Shown piece by piece: positions 55,029 to 64,000 of a stretch of 64,000 nucleotides of DNA; the first letter of the stretch is position 1; every line of letters begins with the position of its first letter. Location of the stretch: the NCBI GenBank assembly GCA_030068145.1, contig JAPJBO010000442.1, positions 62,001 through 126,000 on the forward strand, in the 5' to 3' direction. The notes beneath the pieces are model-generated. The model had not been told where the DNA came from. It made no database searches and saw only the letters and a list, made by a program, of their open reading frames with translations. The position numbers and the translations under genes are program-made. The stretch is from Diplonema papillatum (taxonomy: Eukaryota; Euglenozoa; Diplonemea; Diplonemida; Diplonemidae).

Positions 55029-56630
55029 TTAAGACAGATGGAAGAAGGGCTCAAGCTGTGGCCACGGCTTGAGGCAGAGCACTGCCTCCCGGGAATGGTT
55101 GATGCTAGCATCAAGTCTTCCTCGAGGAAGATGTTGTCTAGGAAAGGGATGCAAAACAAAAGAGGTAAAAACCTTGTGTCTGTCGTAAAGAGCCTGCAGT
55201 TCGACCATGTACTGCGCGTGGATCTCGTCGACGCGCTTGCGGAACTCCGGGTTCTGCGGTGACGAGTCGCCGGTCCACTTTTCGACGGGGATCGGCTTGC
55301 CGACGACGGTGGTAATGGCGCGCCGGTGGGGAAGCAGCCCCCACGTGTAGTTGAAGATGCCCCGGCCTTGGAAGAGCGGCACAGCGAACCCCAGCTTCGA
55401 CTTCAGCCACTTCATCCACTTCCGAACCGACGGTCGGTTCGAGAAGTTCTGGTACACGTCGTTCTCCCCGAAGCTGAAGCACGGCACCAGCGTCGCGCCG
55501 TTTTGCATCGCGATCTTGACGAATCCCTTGCGCTTCTTCAGCACCAAATCGAACGTCCCCGGGACTGCCCCGAGCGATTCCTCGGCGCCTCCGACGACCA
55601 GCAACGCGGAATTGCCCGGCGGCCCCGTGAGGACCCTGTTCAAGCAACCTTTCGACGCGTCCCCCATAGCGCTTGCCTTGACGAGCTCGCGCCACAGCGG
55701 CAGCTTGAACTGGATCGGGAGCGTCTGCACGAACATTTTCAGGTGCGGGAATATTTGGTCGAAGCCGGTCGAGTTCGTCGCGAAGTTGAAGAACGCGCCG
55801 AAGGAGTGCAGGCCGTGCGGGTGATACACGAAAAGGTAGTGCTGCGGCTGTCCGTCCTTCACGGCGGGCAGGCAGGCGGCGTCTTCGACGCGCAAGCGGA
55901 CGGGAAAGTACTGGCTGCCGACCTTCCAGTACGTGGCACTGCGGAATCCGCTTCTTTGCTTCGGCGGGATGGTCATCGTGAATATGTCGTAGATCATGTA
56001 CGCGTCGTACAACCACATGAGCGGTGCCGTCCACGCCATCAAGTGCAAGACGAAGAACGCGAAGAGGAACAGCGGCAGCCCGGTGAAGAAGGTGGACATG
56101 AGGACCACGGCCGTCTGCAGGCGGCGCGACAACGGCACCTGCAGCATGTTGCAGACCGCCTTGGACGGGATGAAGTTGTTGCTTCCCGTCGCCTGGCCCT
56201 TGCGGGGCGGCAGCCGGGGCCGGTCACCGGAGCTGCCGACGGACGATGTCCGCACAGACTTCTCGATGGACTTGAACCGCTTCACGCAGTCCGCGTACGA
56301 CGTTTTCAGCGACGCGTCTTCGCTGCTGGACTCGAGCCTCTTGCCCAGCTCGAGCATGTCGACCGTGTCGTCGTCCGACGGCGGCTCATCCCAGAGCACG
56401 TCCTTCGTGCTTTCGCCCAAGGCGCGCTTAGTCGCGCAGACAAGGGCCCTCTGGAACAGCAGCAGCTCCGCCGAGGCATCCACGATCCCCCTGGTCACCT
56501 CCTCGTCCCTCAGCTCCAACTCGGCCCGCAGCCTCTCGACGTACTCTTTCGCTTCTTCCGCGTTGCACGCGAGCACCGAGCACAGCGGGTGGTCCTCGAC
56601 CTCTGCCGGCGCGTCGTCGCTGCTGGCCAT
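55029..56630 (-). CDS. DGAT2-family acyl-CoA:diacylglycerol acyltransferase
   Basis: DGAT2 enzymes make triacylglycerol from diacylglycerol and acyl-CoA at the ER and lipid droplets. The start at 56630 (MASSDDAPAEVEDHP) follows a CCCTCCCAG acceptor-like site. An unusual ~160-residue N-terminal extension is acidic and partly coiled (EAKEYVERLRAELELRDEEV). A hydrophobic hairpin occupies ~167-215. Then come YFPVRL, the catalytic-type YHPHG (~268-272), VVGGAEESLGAVPG, RKGFVKIAMQNGATLVPCFSFGEND, and GRGIFNYTWGLLPHRRAITT followed by VVGKPIPV. The conserved part ends DRHK at 55173. The next bases are GTTTTTACC, a possible donor; the remaining 48 residues read into a SINE-like repeat and are unlikely to be native. 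A 35-nt intron (55172-55138) would give a short end TTSSSRKT, but no other intron here is so small. A last exon further left is also possible. Confidence 0.85.
   Translation of the reverse strand: MASSDDAPAEVEDHPLCSVLACNAEEAKEYVERLRAELELRDEEVTRGIVDASAELLLFQRALVCATKRALGESTKDVLWDEPPSDDDTVDMLELGKRLESSSEDASLKTSYADCVKRFKSIEKSVRTSSVGSSGDRPRLPPRKGQATGSNNFIPSKAVCNMLQVPLSRRLQTAVVLMSTFFTGLPLFLFAFFVLHLMAWTAPLMWLYDAYMIYDIFTMTIPPKQRSGFRSATYWKVGSQYFPVRLRVEDAACLPAVKDGQPQHYLFVYHPHGLHSFGAFFNFATNSTGFDQIFPHLKMFVQTLPIQFKLPLWRELVKASAMGDASKGCLNRVLTGPPGNSALLVVGGAEESLGAVPGTFDLVLKKRKGFVKIAMQNGATLVPCFSFGENDVYQNFSNRPSVRKWMKWLKSKLGFAVPLFQGRGIFNYTWGLLPHRRAITTVVGKPIPVEKWTGDSSPQNPEFRKRVDEIHAQYMVELQALYDRHKVFTSFVLHPFPRQHLPRGRLDASINHSREAVLCLKPWPQLEPFFHLS
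55050..55120 (+). repeat. SINE-like head module at the DGAT2 3' end
   Basis: TTGAGGCAGAGCACTGCC, CCGGGAATGGTTGATG and CTAGCATCAAGTCT are in the same order as at 5880-5925. Read on the minus strand it supplies the apparent DGAT2 tail (REAVLCL). Confidence 0.65.
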
Positions 56631-59084
56631 GTTCGCTGGGAGGGGGAAGGGCGTGCGCCTCGTCTTTTTATGTTTTCCCCTGCTTCCTTTCTTTTCAAAG
56701 CATGGAGGAGCGCGGAGAGAACTCTTGTCGGATGCTTTCGCAGAAGTTTGTCTTCCCAACGATCCAAGGGCTTTACCTCTTGGCGGGTAGGAGTGTGGAC
56801 GACCCCGGCAGTCCCTATTGATTCCGCGCAACGAGGCCTTAGACGAAGCTCAAAAGAGGACCACTGAGAACTATCGTTCGTTTTCAAAATCAAAATCAAA
56901 TTCAAATCCTTCTCGGCTCGTTGTTGGTCAAAGAGACCAACCAAAAAGAGTCGAGATAATCGATCTCTTGCTATTTCGTGCTTTATCATGCACGGCGAAC
57001 GCCTGCTTCGGGCACGCTGGACCCGGGTAGGAGGGAAGGCGTTCGAGCTTTTGAGCTGGTTCGGTTTGAACCACAGCGCGGATCCAGTATCTGCGTGCCA
57101 GGCGGCTGTGCTATTCGGACCATGCATACTAATTGCAGGGAACAGTTGACCAGACTTCCCTACTCACGCACCCCAATCCCACAGGGTACGAGAATCTAAC
57201 GCTACCTAAAGCAGGACCGACCCCCCTTTTCGTGTGGAAATGCGGAAAAAAAAACAAGCAATATTGTTGGGAGGTGCATGTTTGGGTTGCAAGGTGACCC
57301 AATGTGCAAAACTTCACATCGGTGGCTACATGAACGCTTGGCTGCCACGAGGCGACGACCATTCTTTCTCTGGCTGCATTCCTTGACCAGGAAGCACGGT
57401 CGATGAGACGGGCACGGCGCAAGCGGGCAAAAAATACGAGCTTTCAGCAAGAAACATGCGAATCGCGAAGAAGCAGGTAGCCGAAGGGATGAAAACGAAA
57501 AAGGAAAGAAGCGAACGCCAGGAAAACGAGCCGGGAATCCGTTTTCTGGGGGGATGGCGGGGTGGTGTTCTTTTTTTATTTTAAGAATAGGGGACGGACA
57601 AAAGGAGATAGGTTATAACGCTCGACCGTAAGACACTGTCGGTGGGTGTGATTTTCTTCCTCGGTGAGTTGCAGTGCTCGGGCCACGGCCCTGTGGACTG
57701 GACCTTTTGTAACAACGCGAAACCCCGTTTGTTCTTGTCCCAATTGACCGTTCCTTGGTCCTTGCACGTTTCCTGGAGCTTCGCGTTCTTCGCAAGTGCG
57801 AAGCGAACGGGCGTTGAAGTACTGCTGCAAAACTAAAGGGCGGTTTGCTGACGGGTTATTGAGACGAATATGTCCGGGCCTTGAAGGCAGAGACGAGTAA
57901 TTCGTGGCACAGGTTGCTTTAGAAATGCGTGTTTGTATTGTGGACCCGTTTTTACATGGTGCCTTCTTGTGCGAGAGGCGTCCACCTTTGTATGTGTGGT
58001 GCGTGTGTGTGGCCATTGTTTCCCGATGCCCAGTGTGAGCACTGGCGGGCTGTACCATGGGTTCGATTGACTTGCTTGATAACTATTTTTTCTTCGTCGC
58101 CGCTGCATCTCGTCCTTTCGCTTCATGAGCAGTGTGGCTATCAGTCCAAGCCTGTTCGGCCTGTTGTCCTGACGCCAATTCGGCAGGTCGTTCCGTTGTC
58201 TATCGACTGTATGGGTTGCTTGTGCTGGACACAAAACTCTAGAGACGGGCAAGCGGACGAAGCTATGGTATGGGGCGGCGTTTCCTCTGACGCAAGATCT
58301 GTACGCAGTGGTTGGCTGCTACGCTCTTAGCCCCCGAGCGAACTTCTTTGTCGTTCGGGGGTTGCAAGAGCGTGCTCGGAATGGATATGTGCACAACACC
58401 GCACTGGTCCCGTCTGCGCCGTGTTTCGGTCCGGACAAGGCGGACCATCAGCGCGGAACCTTCCGGGGGTGGGGAGAGAGACGACTGCAGATGGACATGC
58501 AGTCTTCGCATGAGGAACATGGCAAGCGCATCCCTGCAACACGTGTGCCGTACGGCATCCCCAGGTGCATATTGGTCGCAATCTATAGGCGGCACGAAAA
58601 TGGGGGCGCAGCACGCCTCTTACAGCGGGGGGGAGATAATGCCGGCCTTTGGTTGTGACAACAACATTTTCGCTCGAAAACGTTACTGTGGTGGTACCGC
58701 TGCCGGCAAGCGGCCCACGTGTGGGCGACGCCGATCTTCACTTAGATGAAGGAGGTACCACGTACGGGACGGAGCGCACTAAAAAGACGCAGAGGCTAGT
58801 GGCTCGAAGACTCAAATGAAAAAAAGGGCGCCAGACCGCATAGAATTCGGAGGCCACTCGGCTGGGAGTGCGCTGAGGAACGCGAGGGATAGATTTCCTA
58901 ATTTACCGGGTGCGCTAGCTCGACGGCTGACTTGGCGGTCACCGGGCTAGACTTCGGCAACGTCAGCCAAGTATGCCGCCGCCTATCTGGAATACGCGCC
59001 GCCTGCCGACGCGCTTGCGAGAACCGCACCCTTCGGCTTGTCAGGGCGGTCTAAGAACCGGCGCTGCTTCGCCTAAGGGTATGG
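56631..59084. other. Intergenic; one SINE-like copy
   Basis: ORFs (57929-58330 plus; 58058-57576 minus) are short and overlapping, without domains. The SINE-like tail at 58358-58466 and a fragment matching 53024-53065 are the only structure seen. Confidence 0.45.
58358..58466 (+). repeat. SINE-like tail module, third copy
   Basis: GGGGGTTGCAAGAGCGTGCT, then CACAACACCGCACTGGTCCC, CGCCGTGTTTCGGTCC and GGACCATCAGCGCGGAACC. Confidence 0.7.
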
Positions 59085-59243
59085 CAAGCCGGTCGATCCC
59101 TCCTGATAGACCACGGTGTACCGTGATATCATGAAGTCCAGGGGACAGGTATGGACCTGATAGACCATGGTGAACCGTGGTACACCGTGATAGACAGCGG
59201 CAGGAAATTCGGTGCAGCTTCAGGAGATAGGGGTGGACCGGCA
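59085..59243 (-). mobile_element. MITE family 1, copy 6
   Basis: A diverged copy (CAAGCCGGTC ... GGACCGGCAT). Its end lies 23 bp beyond the stop codon of the ARF-GEF gene, so it probably lies within that gene's 3'UTR. Confidence 0.8.
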
Positions 59244-59266
59244 TAGAGTACGGTGGAAGCGTGGTT

Positions 59267-62200
59267 TCACACAGGCCGGCATCGAATGAGGAAGTCGGAG
59301 ATGAGCTGTCGCAGGGGATGCGACACGTTCAGCGGGATACACTTGCACACTGGCACGTACAGGTGCGCCTTGGTGGTTGAGAAGTCGGTGGGCGGCAAGG
59401 CCATGACGTTCTTCAGCAAACACATTACCGCTGGCTCCAACGACGGCAGCTGTGTGTTTAGTGTTGCATTTTAGAAACTGTAGAGGGCTGTTGGGATTCC
59501 CTCGAAACCCTTGTGGCCATCGGGATGTCCGCACACGCTCTGCCGACTACGGGGGGGGAACCGAGATCGAGGGTTCGCACACGACGAAGCAGTCCGAAGT
59601 TACAGCTCATCGGCGAGTCTTTCGGATGGGACCTGCAGTCCTGCTCCGGTGAGAGCACAACTTTCAGTCCCATTGTTTCGTGCCGACACTCAACCGAGGG
59701 CGATGGCGCAGTCTGGTATATTGTCGACACTTCTGATATCCTTCCTTTGGACGGTGGTTCTGACATCAATCCATTTCTTTTCTGAACCGGGGAGGTAGGG
59801 TGCAGGGGGGATTGCAAGAACGTGCTTGAAGGTAGGGTGTAGGGGGGAAGGGTTGTGCGGCACATACCTCGTCGGAATTGTGGAAGTCGTTGAGGAGGGT
59901 GAGGGCGCTGGTGGGCACGGAAGCGCGCGCCATGTTGCGCAGGACGGCGCGGGGCGCGTTGAAGGCGCTGAAGAGGATGCCGATGTTGAGGGACAAAGCC
60001 TTGCTCCTCCTCCTCCGCATCGTTTCGATGACCTCCGGCCGCAGCGTGGCCCTCCAAGCGGACAGATTGTCCGAGAAGAAGACGCCCGCCGTGTCGATGC
60101 AGCAGCGCACGCAGTAATGCAGCGCCTCGAACGTCTCTTGCCGCAGGCTCGAGTCCTCGGTCATCCATTGGAACCCGTTGTCGCTCAGCAGCAGCTTCTC
60201 AAGCAGCACGACAAGTCCGGCCTGCCTGGCGCAGCGGATGTTTAGGTCCTCCAGCATCTTCTCCTCCGCCTCACCGCCGGTGGCCTGTGGCGCTGGCCGT
60301 TTGCTGGTCTGTCGTTGGAGGGGGGGAGATTTTTAGTGTATTGTTCAGACAGAACACTACTTCTCGTGCCTGGTTGACCAGCATGCTGTAGAACAGGGGG
60401 GGGGGGGCCTTCAAAAGCTTCATCAAGCCACTTTCAGAGCCTCAGCGACTTGGCTAGGGCGACTTTTTTTATTTTGCGACAATGAGCAGCCGCTGGTCAC
60501 TCCGACGTCGGGTTTTGAAGAATCAAATTAACACACCTCATTGCCGTAGAGCATGAAGACCCAACCGTTGATGTCTGTGGTATCTGTGACCTGTTCGGAG
60601 TGGAGGCAAGGTTGTTGGTGCGAATTTTGATTTCATTTCAGGGGGGAACCCCTTAGCCTAATGTTAAAAGGCGTGAGCCCTTCCAAAGGACGCATATCAC
60701 ACCATGTTGCCTGGTCCTATGTCTTGTTTGTATTGTTATCCAGCTACACAGTTTTAAAGCAGGTTCTAGACCTAGCAGGTCAGACTAATGGCGCGAGCAA
60801 ATGGTGGGCAACGCACACAGTGCGTCGTGAAAGAACGCAGGGCCGCTGGATGGCAGATGAAGCACAGACCTTCAATCTCGAATGGCTGCTCATGTCGTAT
60901 GGGCCGGTCACCAGCGGCTTCGCTGGGGTGGCCCGAGCGATCGAGACCGGGCGGAGCTCCGGCCGCCCGTTCTCGGCGACGAGCGAGGCCGAGTGGCCGG
61001 CCAGGATGTGCTTGAATTGATCCGGGCACAGGTCCCTGGGTTCCGGGAAAACGGAGCTGCTGGCCACCGCGTCCGCGACCTCCGCGGACGGGGTCATTTG
61101 GGGCGCGAGGCTGTCGACGCGGATGAGGGCGTGGCGGAAGAGGGACAGGATGTGCTGCAGGGCGACCTCCCAGTCTTCCTTCGTGAAGTGCGGAGTGACC
61201 GCGTCGAACAGGCTCTGCAGCACACGCATGGCGAGGTGCACGTCTCTCATGCTGTTTCGCTTCGCGATCCGGCAGACGACGGCGATCACGGAAGGGATGC
61301 ACCGCCGCATGGCGGGGTCCTTGCAGTGGGCGACCGCGGGTTCGAGGAAAAGGTCTTGCAGGACGACGGGGAGAGCCGACGTCAGCCACTCTTTAGGGTC
61401 GACCCGGTCGACTTTTCCCATGATGTTGTGGTACCGCAGGTGCGCGTAGTGCTCGGCCTTCGTGAGCTGCTGGTAGTTCATGAAGGGCTGGAGAGTGATC
61501 GCGACGGCGAACCGCGTGCTCCACACCTCCCAAACGGAGCTGGGCATCTGCTCGGCGCTGCGCAGGGCGTGCCCCAGCACGCTGATGCTCCGACTGCGCA
61601 CGACTTCGTCCGAGTCGAGAGACAAGTACGCAAACGACTCGAGGACCCACTCCCATGCAGTCTCGCTGCACCCGTTGTCGCCTTGGATCTGCGACACGAC
61701 CACCGGGAAGCGGGCGAGGGTGGCTGCGAACTTTTGAGACATGTCCGGAACGAGTTTGGTGTCGCTCGCAATGAAGGTCAAGCAGTACACGATGGGCTCG
61801 ATGTACGGCGTGACGTACTGCAAGTTCTCGGGTGATATCAGCTTCTTCATGATGTCCGCGGCCATCTCCAAGGCAAGGGGCTCTTTATGCCGCGTGATAC
61901 CAGCGATCAGCACCTTCAGCACCACCGGCCACCCGGGTCCGATCTGGTCTGATTTCACCTGCACCAGCTGCAGCAAGCACCGCAAAATCAAATCCCTGAC
62001 GCCCTTGGTCGGCAGCGACGACTCCATGATCCCGTAGAACGGTTCGATGAGCTCGGGTTGGATCATGCACTCCAGCAGCTCGCGCTTCCCGATGCTCTTC
62101 ATGACCAGCTGCCGCAGGTTGTCGACGCCGTATTCGGCCACGTCGCTGTTGCTGTGCGTGCCGACGGCGACCAACAAATGCGAGATGTCCTTCCAGATGC

Positions 62201-64000
62201 TCAGGATGCGGGGGCCCATGTTGTCGGACGCCACCTCGACGACTTTTTCCAGCAAAAACGTCCTCGGGTTGACCATGTTGACCTCTTCCAGCGCCACCGA
62301 GCACAGGTGGCAGACAAACTCTTTGAGCCCCGCCTGCGACACGACCGTGCTGTACGAAATCACTTTGTGGATGCTTTGCTCGTCGATGTGCTGCATCACC
62401 AGCTTCGCGTTGGCCTGTTCGACCTGCGAAGACGGCACGCTCGCGTGGGGGGTCCGCCTCTTGGGGACCGTCGACGACCGGCTGCTGACGCTGCTGACGC
62501 TGCCCTCGCCGAGCGCCCCCGGCACCTTCTGCCGCACGGCGGCGCCGAAGGACTTGAGCTGCTGCACCTCCGAAACGCAGCGCAAAAAGGGCAGCCAGCT
62601 GGCGTACAGCGCGTCGCTGTCCACGAACGGGACCCGGAGGAGCGACTTCATCGCCAGGATGTTCTTCGGCTGCAGCTGGCGCGACCGGTCGCTCGCGGCG
62701 GTCATCGAGCACAGGCAGCGCATGTACGCCTCCCGCTCCGTATGCAGCTCGAACGACGCCGCCACGTGCAGCCCCTTCGACACGCCGTCCAGGCAGAAGT
62801 TCACCATGTTCTCGTATGTGTCCTCGGCCTCGAAATGCCTCGAAAAACAGGCGAGCATCCCGGTCCAGCACACGGAAAACATCGGCTTGATGTGTTCGAT
62901 GTCGACGGCGTAGTAGTACGTGTACTGCCCGGGACACGTGTCGTAGAGGAGCAGAGTGGCCTGCACGGTGAGGCGCTGCGCTTCGGCTTGGTAGGCGGCG
63001 ATTTTCTTGTCGCGCCGGCTGGTGAACGCGTTGAAGAACCCCCCGTCGTAGTTCCCCGCCTCCTTCGTCAGCGTGGTGAGCTGCTGGAGGTCTTTCATCG
63101 GGTTGCGGAGGATCGCGTCGTAGGTTTCGTGCAGGAACGTGGTGTCGAAGTCTTGCCCGTCGTTGACCCCGCGGAACTGCGACGTGAACTTCTCCTTCGA
63201 CATCTTCTTCTCTACCCGCGGGTTGTGCAGGTCAGTGTTCAGCATGACGATCCCGACTGTCAGCACGAACACCGCCTCGTCAGACCTGCAAGTTCCCTTC
63301 GGGTTCATTTCGAAGTACGCGTTCGAAAAGTGCTCGAGCACCCGTTCGATCTTCTGCCCTTCCTTCGGCAGGCTGAACCGTGCCAAGAACCCCCGCAACG
63401 CACCGTCCAGGGTGGTGTCTTGCAGGTCGTGCAGGCGGCAGAACGCCTCCAGTACATCTGAGTGGTTCTCGTCCCCCAGATATTCCCCGACCATGCCCCT
63501 CTCGAGCTTCTTATACTTCTCCAGCGCCGTCGCGATGCCGGCGGGGTCGCCTGTCGCGAGGCCGTTGTGCACCAGCAGCTTCATGCCCTTGTCCGGCTTC
63601 GTGGAAAAGAGCGCCGCCGCTTCTTCGAGCAAGACCTTCGTTTTCCGGTGCTTTTCGACGGTCGCGAAGCTCGCGGCCTTCGCGCCGGCGACCATGAACG
63701 GGCCTGCCGACACTCGGGTGTCGCCGTCGCGGCACTTCTTCATCCACTGCTCCATCGACTTCAGCACGGAGACCAAATTCTGCAGCGCGAGACCCTTCAG
63801 CATCTGCTCCTGCTGCTTCGTCGCCCAGTCGATGTCCTGCTGGCCCATGATGAAGTGTGAGAGCTGGTTGAGCATGAGCTCGAACAGGCGCTCTTGCTGG
63901 ATGTCGCAGTCGTAGTTGATGAAGACGTCGACCATCCCCTGGGGGTTGGCCAACAGCTTGCCGATAGCCTGGATCACCAGGGTCTTCTGCTCCGTGCTCG
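59267..64000 (-). CDS. BIG/Sec7-type ARF guanine-nucleotide exchange factor, 5' end missing (3 exons seen)
   Basis: Large ARF-GEFs of the BIG/Sec7p type activate ARF GTPases at the trans-Golgi and endosomes. Exons: 64000-60870 (open at the edge), 60308-59868 and 59449-59267. Introns are phase 0: AAG/GTCTGT to ACGACAG (561 nt, C-rich tract before the AG) and GAG/GTATGT to CACACAG (418 nt). The window starts inside the HUS-like region: LLANPQGMVDVFINYDCD is diagnostic of BIG proteins. The Sec7 domain follows (~residues 135-320 of the visible part), with FSLPKEGQKIERVLEHF carrying the catalytic Glu finger, and VLTVGIVMLNTDLHNP. HDS helical repeats fill the rest (EEVNMVNPRTFLLEKVVEVAS, NDFHNSDELPSLEPAV). 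The end LRQLISDFLIRC and stop matches the C-terminal style of the family. The N-terminal DCB domain is outside the window. Confidence 0.9.
60320..60410 (+). repeat. SINE-like head module in ARF-GEF intron
   Basis: GGGGGGGAGATTTTTAGTG, CAGACAGAACACTAC, TTGACCAGCATGCTGTAG and a 12-G run (60396-60407). It immediately precedes the exon acceptor at 60309, so its C-run side doubles as that acceptor's pyrimidine tract on the gene strand. A partial copy (GGGGGGATTGCAAGAACGTG) is at about 59803 in the next intron. Confidence 0.55.

Noticed and set aside
55160-55185. End of the 198-bp foldback MITE inside DGAT2
   Set aside because: AAAACCTTGTGTCT matches the MITE TIR for 14 bp only, and here it encodes the conserved YDRHK of the enzyme; most likely chance.
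60282-60290. Alternative acceptor CACAG for ARF-GEF exon 2
   Set aside because: In frame as well, but the AG at 60310-60309 has the better pyrimidine tract (CTCCCCCCCTCC); kept as a possible alternative only.

Overview
This window is nuclear DNA of a microbial eukaryote. Conserved eukaryotic genes (the APC/C subunit CDC27, a BIG/Sec7-type ARF-GEF and a DGAT2-type acyltransferase) are present. CDC27 and the ARF-GEF are cut by GT-AG introns of 210-680 nt that I placed in frame. Exons are GC-rich; the intergenic DNA is long, AT-richer and packed with repeats. Every gene I can support lies on the minus strand. Pyrimidine-rich tracts with a nearby AG precede some start codons, which would fit spliced-leader addition. 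A euglenozoan, perhaps a diplonemid, is my best guess, held weakly: I see no spliced-leader gene and no rRNA.

Layout. 1-1136: an open, basic/acidic low-complexity exon running off the left edge. 1136-6376: repeats, including a 30-bp minisatellite and at least one clear DNA transposon. 6377-9297: CDC27 in four exons. 9574-10832: a long-inverted-repeat element. 13612-30282: one uninterrupted 5,556-codon gene for a giant type I membrane protein with more than 40 cysteine-centred repeats, an embedded LamG-like domain and a basic cytoplasmic tail. 32860-35252: a coiled-coil plus Arg/Asp-repeat protein whose intron carries a SINE-like insertion. 35915-38391: a degraded LINE. 38.5-46 kb: almost solid transposons, including a hAT-like element. 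46496-47218: a small secreted protein. 47.2-55 kb: sparse DNA with more elements. 55029-56630: DGAT2. 59267-64000: the ARF-GEF, whose 5' end lies beyond the right edge.

The genes do not form a pathway; they are separate housekeeping and surface genes (cell-cycle ubiquitination, Golgi vesicle traffic, lipid storage, cell surface). The most unusual content is (i) the giant repeat ectodomain, possibly with a related tail at the left edge, and (ii) a set of non-autonomous DNA elements in which each family has its own short motif tandemly repeated, in inverted orientation, at both ends, several sitting at CCCTAGGG-like sites. A third signal is a composite SINE-like repeat with long poly-G runs, found in one orientation only, that supplies apparent 3' coding ends to two genes.

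Coordinates were read by eye and may be off by a base or two at splice sites and repeat edges.
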